DNA of 64,000 nucleotides from Dryocosmus kuriphilus. Lineage: Eukaryota > Arthropoda > Insecta > Hymenoptera > Cynipidae. Numbering within the stretch: the stretch's first letter is position 1; every line of letters starts with the position of its first letter. A program made the translations under genes and the position numbers. Shown here piece after piece: positions 9,417-21,347 of the stretch. The notes under the pieces were generated by a model, which saw nothing but the letters and a program-made list of their open reading frames with translations, ran no database searches and was not told the origin of the DNA. The stretch covers positions 29,522,583-29,586,582 of the forward strand of contig CM076191.1 of NCBI GenBank assembly GCA_038277395.1, given 5' to 3'.

Positions 9417-10211
9417 CTGATTTTCATATCTCATATTTTCCCTGAAAGGGTCATAGAATCAGTGCTCGAAAAAAAAAATCGATAAAGTGAAGGTGAATCG
9501 TGTTGGCGTCACTCGTGGTAGCGCGCGCATCGCGGCCGATACATGTATCCCTCCGCCACTGCGTGGTGCGGAACTACTTTCGGCGGCCATGCTGTCTGCT
9601 CCAGGCAGTCTGCTCCAGCACATGGACGTGTCTCAGCTCTGGTCTTCGCCAACTCTCGCAATATGTTAAGTTATCAGCTTCGATAATTTATTAATATTTC
9701 TGGCATTTTTTAACATCTAAAATCGAATCGCATAACCACGCCACGAGGCGACGCGACGCCGAGACGCAAGTGTGGGTGCGTTCTCACTTGATTAAAATAA
9801 AGTCAATTCAGTGCTTTTGATTTCTAATTTCAAATAATTAATCAAATTTAATTTAACGATAAATTGAAAGGAATTTCCTTTAAATCAAAGGCCAATGACG
9901 CCACCGGGAATCGAGTAGATCATTTCAGTGTTGTGTGAAAAAAATTAATCGTTTGATAAGGTGTTTGTTTTTTACAAAAATTTAACTCTCGAATTTGCCA
10001 AATTTTATGTGATGTAAAGGCGGTTTTATTTCAAAACTCAAGTGACAGATTTCCTAACCTCAATTCCTTTGCGAAAAATTCTACACATGCTTAACATTAC
10101 GGTTTCTCTGTGCGTATCGCCACCACCCGAAGCAACAAAGCGGGATTTTTTCCAATGTTTAATATAAATAGGGATTCTGAAATTTTTAAAGGAAATTTCA
10201 ATTTTTTAATC

Positions 10212-11162
10212 ATGACGTCGGTCGAAAGCAAATCCAAACGAATCGCTCTCATCGTGTGAAAAGGACAGTCGGTGGAAAGGGCCATCGCGAACCTACAAAC
10301 GTATTTGAAAACACCAGAATATAATGAAATTAACGCTAAATTGAGACTGAAAAATCTTGATGGTATTTTCAAAGAATATACGGGATTAAATGAGGAGTTA
10401 GCTGTTTTGAAACCAGATCATCCGCGAATTGAGATTTTTGACCAAATTGAAAACAATTATTTTGATGTCTCAGCAACGATTCTTCAAAGACAAACCGCGA
10501 TTCCTTCCGCACAATCGACAATGAATACCAGTAACATCACGATTTCTGAAAGACAGGATCGTCCAAAGTTACCGACCGTACAAATTCCTAAATTCAATGG
10601 AGAACACGGGTTGTGGGTGGCTTGGAAACACGGGTTCGAAAATATGGTTCATTCGCGCGACGATTTAAGCGGGTACGTCAAACATAAACAATTGATTAAT
10701 GCATTATTGGGCACAGCAGCTAAGAAAATCAGCGCGTATCCCCCTAGCGATGAAAATTATCCGTAGGCGCGGGAGGCTTTGTGCAACGCATTTGATCAAA
10801 AACGCATAATATCCAACGATTGCGTGAAAACCACTTTTCAATCGACACAGTCTAACTTCAAACGCGAACTTAACTTCCTGATCGTACCACAAATCGCGGA
10901 GTCAATTCCTGACGAAAATTTTCCTCGAGACTCTTTCAACGTTCCAAAAAACATTCATGCTGCTGATCCGCAGTTTCATGTTCCCAAACCAGTAGATCTT
11001 TTATTGGCAGCCGGTACCACTCTTTCATTGCTTTCAATCGGTCAAATAGAATTAAAATATCAAAATTCAGAAACCGTCTTGCAAAAAACAACTTTGGGTT
11101 GGATAGTTGCGGGAGGTTCAGACATTCTTGATACTTTAAAACGGGGAAATGTAACATGGTAA
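10212..11162 (+). pseudogene. BEL/Pao gag fused to protease region (broken)
   Basis: From ATG 10212 one frame runs to 11162 with two in-frame stops (TGA 10257-10259 and TAG 10764-10766). The gag-like part has PKFNGEHGLWVAWKHGFENM and KHKQLINALLGTAAKKI, the DUF1759 signature of BEL/Pao gag proteins. After about 10860 it jumps to the pre-RT region: FHVPKPVDLLLAAGTTLSLL and LQKTTLGWIVAGG (DUF1758-like). The zinc knuckles and protease DTG core are missing, so an internal deletion joins the two. The frame shifts at about 11155 and continues as LDKLIERFWIIEDF and DHTTRDETGRYI to 11299. Confidence 0.8.
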
Positions 11163-11299
11163 AGTTAGATAAACTAATTGAACGTTTTTGGATAATTGAA
11201 GATTTCGATCATGAGCCTGTGAAATCGCGTGATGATATTGCTATTGAACAACATTACATTGATCACACTACTAGAGATGAAACGGGAAGATACATATTT

Positions 11300-12966
11300 T
11301 GTGACGTGCACCTTTTTCTCGGGTGGTGGAATTGAGAAAACAGTGTGGTCTACCAGGGTCACGCACAAGGCAATCCGGAAAATGAAACAAAAACAGGAAT
11401 CCCAATGAGCTCTACGCCTCAGAACGCTAAAACTCAAGTTTTACGCGAAACTCTAAAACACAATAGACTCAACATTACCCAAAACTCCAAAGCACTATAA
11501 CTCCATTTTGTCTCAAACTCAGGAACGCTAAAACTAAAAAAAACCGCGGGCGCCAGTCCCTCCTGGGACAGTAGATCCAAATCCAAAAAAAAGTATCATT
11601 TCCGGACTACCAGCTTTGCCGACTGGCTCAGTCTCTAATTGATTAGATTACGGTAGAGGGGATGGGTTGCACATCATTTAATAAAGCTCAGAACAACTAC
11701 TTTTATAAAACTTAAAAATTGACATTTATTCATAAAAGAGGGTCTCAGCGGCTTTGAACAATTATTGAAGAAAGTACAGAATAAAAGGAAAGTTAACACA
11801 AGTATCCAGTAAATATAAAGAATAAAAGGCGTTCGACAATTAAATAGGCGGGTCTTCAATGCATACATAAAATTTTATACAATAATTGGTTTTCAGTAAA
11901 TACATGGGGTTCGATAAAGTAAGCGGTTTTTCGGTAAATAAGTGGGGCCTGAAAAAGAATACCGCGTGTCTCCAATACGTAAATGGGGGGCTACATACAA
12001 TAAATCGTTTTCGATACAAAAAAAAATGGTAATCAAATAAAAGGGTTTCCAGTGCATAATAGGGACTTGTCACAATAAATGATTCTCAATAAATAAGTGG
12101 GTGTCGATGAAATAAACCGTTTTTCGGTACACAAAAGAGGGGCTTGGGGAAAAATAAACGGGGTTTCGATAAAATGGACGAATGAATTCGGTTCAACAAA
12201 ATTAACATTACAGCAAATAAGATTCGATAAAATGGGGAAGGGAACTCAGCTCAACAGAATTAATTTTACAGCGAATAAGGTTCAATAAAACAGAAAAGGG
12301 AAACTCCATTTGACAAAATTAATATTACGGTAATTTAGGTTCGACAAAACAGGAAAAGGGAATCCAATTCGACAAAATTAACATGATAGCGCAACAAAAT
12401 TCAATAAGATAGGGACGGGGCTCGAATTAACCCCAAAAAAAGGGAATTGCGTTCAGGAAAAATACGAAAGGTTCGAATTGTACAGGTTAAGGTCGTGTTC
12501 GTAACGGGAGCAAGAGGGGACACATGTTCGAAAAATAATACAGAAGATATACATGGCTACGGGAAAAATACATTTCGAGCAATAGGCTCCACCCTTCGGC
12601 ACTCCATAGCGGGGAAAATCAGTGTGACATAATCGGAACAATCGAAATTCAATTCAACAAGGAATCAATATAATATTCACTAAAGTAGTCAACCGCCCAG
12701 CCAGGGAATACAAAATCTACTTTGAAATTTCCACTGTAATCACGAAAAATCCCAGGCTAGGTCGTTAAAAAATCAAAGTCCCAAATACCTTGCTTTTCGT
12801 GAGCGTCGAGGGAGAGCTGAATTACTATACACTAGTGAACAAGAAAGCTCGACCGGCCGGAACGTCGGGTTTACAAGGATACACGATTGCGAATGCTCGA
12901 AACTAGTGCCCACACGGGCGACGAAATGCAAATGAGGAACTACAGAGTGGGGGAATCTAATGTGTT

Positions 12967-12997
<31 letters not shown>

Positions 12998-13924
12998 GCG
13001 CTTGATGATTCGCGCTCTTGATTGGTCTGCCTCGTCGCCTGTTCTTTTCTCCTCGGGATCTTCCTTCCTTCCGCCTCTATCCTGCTTCCACGTCCGGGGT
13101 TTCGCGTTCTCTCCTTGTTTCTTGGAGAGGCTTCGTGAATGCACGGGGCGGCTGGATTCCTTACGATCGTCTGCTGCAGCGGGAATCTTGCCTTTGCATG
13201 CTGGTGATGTCCCCAGACCTCGAAAACAAAATAAAAACTCGGCAGAAAAATCATTCTACCCCAATATTGCAGGGAGAACTACCAATCATCCCGTCCTAAT
13301 TTTTTTTAGGGGGGGACTACCCAAAATTTATGCCCTCAACAGGAACTTGCCTTGTATCTTGGACCTCAAAAGACTATAAATATGCCCTCAACAGGAACTT
13401 GCCTTGTATCTTGGACCTCAAAGACTATAAATATGCCCTCAACAGGAACTTGCCTTGTATCTTGGACCTCAAAATCAGCTCCCTTCTTCTTCAGCGGGAA
13501 ATCTGCCTGGTACCTTAGAAGTCGGAAGCAACAGAACTCAAAAAAAAAGACATCTGCCTTGGAGGGAAGAGACGGGTGGAGGTCACATGACAGTAAAAGC
13601 CTCGCTGAACTGGAGGTGACGACGAACCCTAGTCGATGACGCAACCAAGGGGGTGTTGCGGATGCTCTCAGCTCAATTTTCGGGGTTGTTTAGTGGGACC
13701 CGGAGGTCGAGGCGAATATATATAACAGAATGAATAGCCGAAATACGTTAAATCTAAATTAGGTCTAAATTAAAATGCTAAGGAGTGCCGAATCTACCGT
13801 CTGTGTCAGCCGGTGCTTTCCTTTATTTCTTTTATTTCTAGAACGAAATTTTTGAGTCAAAAATAAATTCGAAAAATCTATGTAATACGAACTTTGTGAT
13901 GTCCAATAAAATGGCGACATCACA
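11300..13924. mobile_element. 2.6-kb solo LTR or LTR-like element inside BEL pol
   Basis: The element begins TGTGACGTG and ends GCGACATCACA, giving TG...CA termini with an imperfect inverted repeat. It is flanked by an exact 4-bp target duplication ATTT (11296-11299 and 13925-13928). Removing it and one ATTT rejoins the BEL frame from GRYI to RLPF. Contents are a TATA-like ATATATATAA (about 13714), AATAAA near the end (about 13905), a (GA)n run at 12966-12995 and three 54-bp repeats (13329-13485). 11670-12660 has quasi-periodic TTCGATAAA/GGGG motifs. No long ORF is credible. The termini resemble those of the gypsy element at 42876-60941, so a solo gypsy LTR is likely, though unusually long. 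Confidence 0.75.
13329..13485. repeat. Three 54-bp tandem repeats
   Basis: TATGCCCTCAACAGGAACTT followed by GCCTTGTATCTTGGACCTCA occurs three times within the 2.6-kb LTR-like element. It translates to MPSTGTCLVSWTSK, but all surrounding frames are short, so coding is doubtful. Confidence 0.9.
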
Positions 13925-15976
13925 ATTTAGACTCCCTTTCCGCGATAGTAAATTCCAACTCGGTGAATCTCGTAATCAAGCATTAAAACGTTTTTACACT
14001 CTTGAAAGGAAATTCGAGCAAAATCCTCAACTCAAAGCCGAACATCATAAAGTACTTGAAGAATACATTACTATGGGACACATGATTCTTTGCGATGAGA
14101 CACAGGATGGGCGTTACCTTCCTCATCACGCGGTGATTAAAACCTCTAGTGAAACCACCAAGGTCCGAGTTGTATTCGATGCTTCAGTCAAAACTTCCAC
14201 GAATATTTCTCTAAATCAAGTCCTTTTAGTCGGTCCTACGATTTAAAACACTATCTTTGAACAAGTCCTTCGATCTCGCGTTCACAAATTCGTGATAACT
14301 GCCGATATCGGAAAAATGTACAGATAGCTTGTAGTTAATCCCGATGATAGAAAGTTTCAAAAAATTTTGTGGTATCACGAGGTTAAAATTCGGACTTATC
14401 AATTAAATACAGTAACTTTTGGAAATGCCTGTGCACCATTCCTCGCGATTCGCACATTACATCAACTCGCTCATGATGAAAGGAAAGATTTTCCTCGCGC
14501 AAGTAAAATTCTTTTAAGAGACTTTTATGTAGATGACCTGGTATCCGGTGTCGACTCCATTCAAGAAATTTTGAGCATTTGAGACGAAATAATTGAATTA
14601 TTAGCGCGAGGGGGTTTTCAAATTAGGCAATGGGCCTCAAATTATCCTTCAATCTTGAATGACATTGACAAGAAATTTATCAATTTAGATTGTGTAGTTA
14701 AAGAAAATCTGATTCAAAAGACACTTGGGGTTATATGGGATTGACAAAGCGACATCTTAAAATATACAGTAAATGAATTAAATGCTCAAGAGACATTAAC
14801 TAAACGCAAACTTTCATCAGAAATTGCTAAGATTTTCGATCCATTGGGGTTGTTAGGTCCAGTTGGTCTTCTCACTAAAGTTCTCATGCAAGATTGTTGG
14901 AAGGCTCAAATTAAATGGGACGAATCTCTTCCGCAAGAGATTTATTCCACATGAAAAGCATTTACAGAACAACTTCCTTTGCTAAAAGAGTTTGCAGTAG
15001 AAAAAAATTTCTTAAGCGGGAATCAGTAGTATTCGAGATTCACGGATTTTGTGACGCGTGTTTTCATGGCTACGGAGCAAATCTTTACATACGATCAATC
15101 GATACCAACGGTAAAATTACAGACAATTTAATTTGCAGTAAATCACGAGTAGCTCCCCTTGGTGGCGTAGCTATCCCTCGATTAGAACTTTGCGCCGCAT
15201 CGATTCTAAAGAAACTATACGTCAAAGTTAAAGCTCAACTGGAATTCCCTATCAAAAAGGTCACCCTTTGGTCTGATTCAAAGATCGTTCTCTGTTGGTT
15301 AAAAAAGGCCCCGCATCTCCTTCGAACCTTTGACTCCAATAGTCTCAGATATTCAATCCCTGAACGACGAAGTTCAGTGTAAATGCGTCCGATCGGAGGA
15401 CAATCCAGCCGATTCTCTGTCCAGAGGACAACTTCCCAGCGAATTCCTAAAAAACAAGCTTTGGCTTTCAGGTCCTAGTTGGTTAGGAAAAAACAAAAAA
15501 GATTGGCCCACGTCAATTGAAACTCATGCAGAAAGGCCCCCAGGTCTAAAAGAGAGTACATGCATAATAACTAAATTCACTTGCAATTTCATTTGGACTA
15601 GAGTCTCTTCATTCAAACGTTTAACCAGATTAGTAGCTTATTTTTGCACTGGAAAACTTTAAAATCAAAAAGAAATCAACCATTGACTTGTCAAGAATTG
15701 ATTAATGCCGAACGTCGCTTGGTGGCCATGATGCAACGCGAAGGGTTTCCTGAGGAGATCAAACTTCTCGCGACTGCTCGAAGGGCGACTCCTGGGGAGA
15801 TCACCGCTTGTTATCGAAAACCAACCAAATTTGACAAATTAAATCCGTTCTTAGACGAACATGAATTAATTCGCGTGGGAGGGAGATTGAAGAAATCACA
15901 ACTCATTTATAATCAAAAACACCCTCTCTTATTACCTGCGAAGCATCCCATCACTGATCTTATCATCCGAGAATGT
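13925..15976 (+). pseudogene. BEL/Pao pol: RT, RNase H and start of integrase
   Basis: After the inserted element the pol frame resumes with RLPFRDSKFQLGESRNQALK. RT motifs follow: GRYLPHHAVIK, TKVRVVFDASVKTS, and DFYVDDLVSG (YVDD catalytic box, about 14520-14550). IFDPLGLLGPVGLLTKVLMQ is typical of the Pao peptidase-A17/RT region. The RNase H-like stretch has FCDACFHGYGANLYIR, SKSRVAPLGGVAIPRLELCA and TLWSDSKIVLCWL. SEDNPADSLSRGQLPS and the pre-integrase region with VGGRLKKSQLIYNQKHPLLL (to 15970) follow. Numerous stops and frame changes make it inactive. The match ends at HPITDLIIRECHE, where gypsy sequence begins, so integrase and 3' LTR are missing. Confidence 0.85.
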
Positions 15977-16070
15977 CACGAATGTCCGAGGTGCCCGACC
16001 TAGAAACATTTAAAAATAAATTCCGACAGACTTTCTGGAGTGAGCAGACGCAACATGATTTCCGGAAGTA

Positions 16071-16493
16071 CAGTCTGTTCCACAAGAAAGAATACGCGTT
16101 TTCTCGAAAAGTTTTAAAGATTTTTGTTCGTTTCTTTTTTGGCCTGACTGTACGTTTCAAGGGTAAGAGCGGAACCGCCGATTTGGTTCAGTTTCATTCG
16201 AAGTATCGGATAGTGAACAAGTTTGCGCAATGAGAGCAGTATACGCTAAACGGCTGTGTTTTTGTGCAGCAATGCACACGGACCAAAACTTTCATACTCA
16301 GCTGCTGCTAAAGTGCTTAAAGAGTCTAAGTACTTCGTGCAAAAGTGGGTGGAGCGGTATAGGGACACAAAAGCTGTTGTCGATCTTCCAGGAAAAGGAA
16401 AAACGCGAGCAACATCCAGCAAGGAGGATAAGGGGATCATCGCACTATTCAAGCGCAACCCCACTCTACGGCTGCGCGAAGCCAAGGCTAAGC
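16071..16493 (+). mobile_element. Truncated Tc1 element
   Basis: It starts at CAGTCTGTTCCACAAGAA after a TA and carries the N-terminal part of the same Tc1 transposase found intact at 48890-50155. In three frames one reads GPKLSYSAAAKVLKESKYFV, KWVERYRDTKAVVDLPGKGK and NPTLRLREAKAK. It breaks off at 16493 after that motif, so the catalytic domain and right inverted repeat are gone. Confidence 0.9.
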
Positions 16494-16559
16494 CAACATG
16501 ACTCATGTAATCACGGATTTGAGGGATGAATTAATTAATGAATAACCTACAGAATATAA

Positions 16560-18196
16560 AGAAACGAGAAGATCCAAATGTTATACGGCAAACCTCATCA
16601 TCGGCGGAATGATGACTACAGCCCTCATAGACACGGGAGCAGAAGTCACGTGTATCTCCGAAGAATTTATTAATAAGAATAAAGAACGATTTGAGGGATA
16701 CCCAAGCCTCCCACTCACTGGGTTAGCGGTAGCCGGACCCCTTGGGGGCAAAGCCGTAAGGCTAAGCCGACAAGTATACGTTGAGGTACAATTAGAAGGC
16801 GTAACTATACAAATATCTTTCCTAGTAGTACCACGGCTGTCTTATATTTGCATAGTCGGCATTGACATTTTGGACGAATATAAAACCCGTATCGACAGGG
16901 TCATTGAGCTAAACAATGGAGCGCTACGAGGTGAAGAGGAAGACACCTTGGGGAGAACTGCCCTCAGCACGGAAGAACCCAAAGAAATAATGCACCGAGA
17001 GATTTCTGAGAAAGTTGAGGGAATTTCGGATTTAAACAGCGACATAAAAGAGAAACTGTTGCGGTCTTTTAATTATACATTATTCTTGGGTAAAAATTAT
17101 TATACATAAAAGAGAAACTTCTGTAAATACTCTGGAAATATAGAAAAGTCTTCCGAAGGGAACCTGGCCGTTTAACAACCTATTAACACACGCTCAAGGT
17201 CAAAGAAACTCGACCATTTGTTGGTCGAAGTTACCCTATACCCATGGTGCATCGAGATCGGGTGAAGGACGAAATTTATCGTATGTTAGACATGGAAATA
17301 ATCCAACGTACAGACAGCCCCTATATAAATCCTATAGTACCGATCATAAAAAAAGATGGCACAATACGTCTGTGCCTAGACGCAAGACGGTTAAACGAGA
17401 TTCTCGTCGAAGATTGAGAGTTTCCAGAACCGGCCGAGATACTTTTTCAAAGGTGTAAGGGTACCAAGATTATGTCCAGTCTGGATATGAACAGCAGTTT
17501 CTGGCAAGTGCCATTACACCCAGACTCAAGAAAGTACACAGCATTCCAGCACCAGGGACGTAGCTACGAATTTTTGGTAGTACCTTTCAGCTTTAAAACA
17601 AATACGGCGGCACTCGTTCGAGGCCTGGATCACGCATTACAAGGAATCGGCGATCATGTTATCACTTTTGTGGATGACACTCTGAGCACCTCAGAATCCA
17701 ATGATCAACATTTGACCCACCTCGAGGAACTCCTGCAACGTTTAAAAGGTTACAATCTGACTTTAAACCTAGAAAAATCCCAATTTTTTAAAAAGGAAAC
17801 AAAATTCTTAGGTTTCATACTTACCACCGAGGGTGTAAAACCAGATCCAGAAAAAATAAAAAAATATCCAGGAATTTCCAACACCTAAAAATATTAAGCA
17901 GCTCAGAGGCTTTTTAGGGCTTATACATTTTTACTCAAGATTCAGCAACCGACACACTGGAGAAATTGTGCCGTTACTTAAGTTAATAAAAAAGGGAGTA
18001 ACTTGGAAGTGGGATGAAGAAATGCAAAATTAATTTGTGAAGGTGAAAGAGCTCTTTTGCGAGTCAAATCTCCTGTATTTTCCCGATCCAAAATAGAAAT
18101 TCTATTTAGAAACTGACGCTAGCAATTACGCTTTGGGGGCTGTCCTTTATGAACTCAATGCAAAAAAGGAAAAGGAAATCATTACACTAGCCTAGA
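16560..18196 (+). pseudogene. Gypsy protease-RT-RNase H fragment
   Basis: The protease motif ALIDTGAEVTCISEEF (16621-16668, DTGA active site) opens a 166-codon frame (16609-17109). RT pieces follow: PYINPIVPIIKKDGTIRLC (about 17320-17375), SLDMNSSFWQVPLHPDSRKY, VPFSFKTNTAALVRGLDHAL and FVDDTLSTS (about 17670-17690, catalytic FVDD). LEKSQFFKKETKFLGFILTT then leads to an RNase H start (ETDASNYALGAVLYELNAKK, about 18110-18165). Stops near 17417 and 17886 break it. The motif order is that of Ty3/gypsy Pol. Confidence 0.85.
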
Positions 18197-19283
18197 CTCA
18201 GGGTGAAATAGTGCACCGAGTCTAAAAAACTCCACTCGCGCGGTCCACGTCGCATGGTGGGAAAGATTCTCAAGCGAGGGCTATAAAAAGCCAGACTGAA
18301 TGGAAAACGAGGTTGTTCTCGAGCAGCAGAACCACGGGGTTGGCTCTCCTCTCTAAGGAAGCACCCAACAGAAAAGTCTGGGAGCAAAATCCCAAGATAC
18401 ATATCTTTTAAAAATAACTCCTAAATGGGTAAAACCTCGTGCGCCTGCTAAAGAAGAAATCTAGCGACGAAATATCCATTGTGAACGCGCATTCTATGTT
18501 AAGAATTTTTGAACGCATATTATACAGCTAAATAGGGATTAAATAAAGTAGATGGAAATAAGAGTGTAAGTGTGTGAAATAGAAACAAAAAGATTAGCTA
18601 AAGTGAAGAAATTGTTAAAAATCAAAGTGACAGGGGTAGGTGAAAGTAAAGTCAAATGAGTGACGAGTGGCTCCTTGCCAAATACGAATATCCACCTGCA
18701 TTGAGGGTATTTTTGGAAAATTAAAAGAGAGAAGTGTACAATCTTTTGGAATAGGCAAAAACTAAAGGCTCCATCCTTCATTTTCTGCACTGGACAAAAC
18801 TTTGTCGAGAACACGACTATTCTTATTCGCCAAAAAACGGGATTTACGCCCAACTTTCTGGGCGGAAGGAATACCGTGAAAAGAAAGATCCCCTCAATAA
18901 AGAAAGTTGCATAAAGATTTCAAATATTTCACAATACTATTGAACGTTTTCTTTAATGAATGAAAGTGGCCCTTTTTGGAAAAAATATAGGATTTATCCT
19001 TCCCTTTCTGCACAAAAAGGAACCCTTTTAGAAAATTCTCTTACGCTATAAAAAGAAAGAAGCACAGTCATTCTTCTCTAGTAAAAGGAAACAGGATTCA
19101 TCCTTTTCTTTCTGCATAGAGAGAACATTAAAAGAGGTCTATCGTTAAATGAGCTCGGGAAAAGAATTAAATTATTTGCCATTTAAAATAAATGAAGCCA
19201 CCTGTCATTTGGATTTGAATAGAGTATCATCTTAAACGTTCCATGAATGATCCCTGAGATCGGTAGGAAGAAGAGAGAGAGAA

Positions 19284-19315
<32 letters not shown>

Positions 19316-19747
19316 TACACGCTCAGTAACTGGAATTGGGAACCCCAACCGTTACACTTTGCTTCCTCCCTCTTTAATGCTTGAGGCCCTGAAATTAGGG
19401 ATATAGGTGTAATTGGCAAGCGATACCCACTAGGTCAAAACTAAAATTAAGAGATTTGTCCAGTAGACTTGTAATGGATAGGTGCTAGCGGATAAGATAA
19501 AATATAAGAAAAATATCAAATAAATCACTAACTTCCTACTAGCAAATAAGGAAAGAGTGAGGTGTCACTCAAATATATCAAATAAATCATCTATTGTGCT
19601 TAAACTAGGAATGTAAGAGACAGTGAGGTGAATAGAGATAAATAAATCTGTATATTTCAATATAAACGTATCTTATTTTTACTCAAGTGGTAACCTCCTA
19701 ATAAATAAGTATGAACTTTTAAATAAAAGTAGAGAGTCTAAAAAGTT

Positions 19748-19799
<52 letters not shown>

Positions 19800-20130
19800 T
19801 CTAAGTTCTTATTTTTTATATTGGGATATCGATACCTTGCTTATGGGTGAAGGTACGATCCTGGGGTTGCTGCGCCATAAGTGAGAGAGGTATATAAGGC
19901 ACTGCGAGAATGAGATGCGGAAGTGTCCTTGGAGACAAGATGGCGCGTACTAGAGAAACAGATACGGGTCAGAGTTAGCCAGTATGCCGGCTATCAGTTA
20001 GGAGTTTTTGGGAAGGACACGCCTGTGACCCGAGCTACACACAGTATGCCGGCCAGTTGCCGGATACCTGACCTACCCTGGTGTAAAAATCTTCCTGTAT
20101 TTTTTCCGCGGCCTTTCTGCAACCACGTTT
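18197..20130. other. Non-coding repeats and two TATA-containing stretches
   Basis: No gene is seen. A promoter-like GGCTATAAAAAGCC (about 18280) and GAGGTATATAAGGCA (about 19889) are present. AGGATTYATCCTT...CTTTCTGCA motifs recur near 18985 and 19090 (about 105-bp spacing), with a weaker copy at about 18770. (GA)n lies at 19267-19315 and a long (TA)n at about 19752-19796. The first TATA stretch might belong to an LTR, but no second copy or TG...CA border was found. Confidence 0.5.
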
Positions 20131-20935
20131 GCAGATAAATGCAGATAAATCTTCCTTCTTTTATCTGTAAAACTCCCTCATTTATCTGCTAATTTGATCT
20201 CACGGATATTTTCGTGAAAATTAGTAGGTAGAGAAAAATTATTTGCAGCAAAATGCAGGGAATCTCGGCATTTCTCTGTCTATCTTCTGCAAGTTCTCTG
20301 TAAATTAGGCTTGACGGAGATTTGCAGAGAAAAGTATCGTGTAGAGAGACAAATGCAGGGAAGCTCTGCTTCTTTCTACAATTTCTCTGCAAACTAGGTC
20401 TTACCGAGATTTGCAAAAAGGACTTAGAAGAAATTTATCGAGAGGAATTGCTTGCAGAAAGTAGCAGACAAAGTCTGCTTTTTTCTGTAATTTATCTGCA
20501 AATTATGTGTGACGGAAATTTGCAGAAAAAGATATCATGCAGATAGAAATATTTGCAGATAAATGCAGGAAAGATCTGCTTCTTTCTACAATTTCTCTGC
20601 AAACTAGGTCTTACCGAGATTTGCAGAAAAAGGACTTATAAGAATAAGAAATTTATCGAGAGGAACTGCTTGCAGAAAGAAGCAGACAAGGTCTGCTTCA
20701 TTCTGTAATTTCTCTGCAAATTGTGTGTGACGGAAATTTGGAGAAAAAGATATCATGTATATAGAAATATTTGCAGACAAATGCAGAGAAGCTCTGCTTC
20801 TTTCTACAATTTCTCTGCAAACTAGGTCTTACCGAGATTTGCAGAAAAAGGAACTAGAAGGAATTTATCGAGAGGAACTGCGTGCAGAAAGATACGGGCA
20901 AAGTCTGCTTCTTCCTGTAGTTAGATATTTGTGAT
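20130..20935. repeat. Alternating-unit minisatellite
   Basis: Two related about 105-bp subunits alternate, giving a higher-order unit of about 210-218 bp. TACAATTTCTCTGCAAACTA recurs at about 20378, 20588 and 20807. The sister unit with TTTATCTGCAAATTATGTGT recurs at about 20491 and 20713. TTTGCAGA and GTCTGCTT motifs are spread throughout. Confidence 0.85.
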
Positions 20936-21074
20936 ATTTTTAATTTATTGCCCGTCAAAATTACAAATATCTCTTTGAATACTTATTGAGTAACATTACT
21001 AACATTTTTTAAAGTGGCAATTAATTAAGTTATTTCAGGGAGGAAAAAGAATACGATACATAGCATAGTCATAA

Positions 21075-21315
21075 AATCCCAGTGGGCACAAAAATGCAGG
21101 ACGTCTTTACGACATCTTAACGACATCTTTACGAAGTCGCGAAGATGTTCTATGTCCGTGTCGTAAATATGACTTAAAGACATCTTTGCGAATTAAAATG
21201 TCTTAAAGATATCTTATAGATATCTTTACGACACGGCCATAGCGTCTTCGCGTCGTCGTAAAGATATCGTTAAGATGTCGTAAAGACGTCCTGCATTTTT
21301 GTGCCCACTGGGATT
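21075..21315. mobile_element. 240-bp palindromic MITE
   Basis: Near-perfect terminal inverted repeats of about 60 bp start AATCCCAGTGGGCACAAAAA and end in the complement at 21315. The interior repeats GACATCTTTACGA-type words. It lies just beyond the 3' end of the CACTA transposase gene, so it may be an independent MITE or the terminal/subterminal region of that element. No clear target duplication is seen. Confidence 0.75.
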
Positions 21316-21347
21316 ATATTATGATTTATTTCAACATTGAAAAGTTC

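Larger units (their letters stand above)
15980..18196 (+). mobile_element. Gypsy/Ty3 retrotransposon fragment
   Basis: The fragment spans a gag scrap (LETFKNKFRQTFWSEQTQH, 15995-16060), a nested Tc1 fragment, protease, RT and the start of RNase H. It is joined abruptly to the BEL element on the left and ends within RNase H near 18196. No LTR is recognised on either side. Confidence 0.8.

Noticed and set aside
9487..9694. Two overlapping frames of 60-64 codons
   Set aside because: Short, no motif, in the BEL leader region.
12960..13379. Overlapping frames of 90-125 codons on both strands within the 2.6-kb LTR-like element
   Set aside because: All three frames and both strands are open together, which reflects composition and tandem repeats; no known motif.
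18270..18420. TATA-containing stretch as a host gene promoter
   Set aside because: No coding sequence follows within 2 kb and no LTR borders were found, so only noted as TATA-like.
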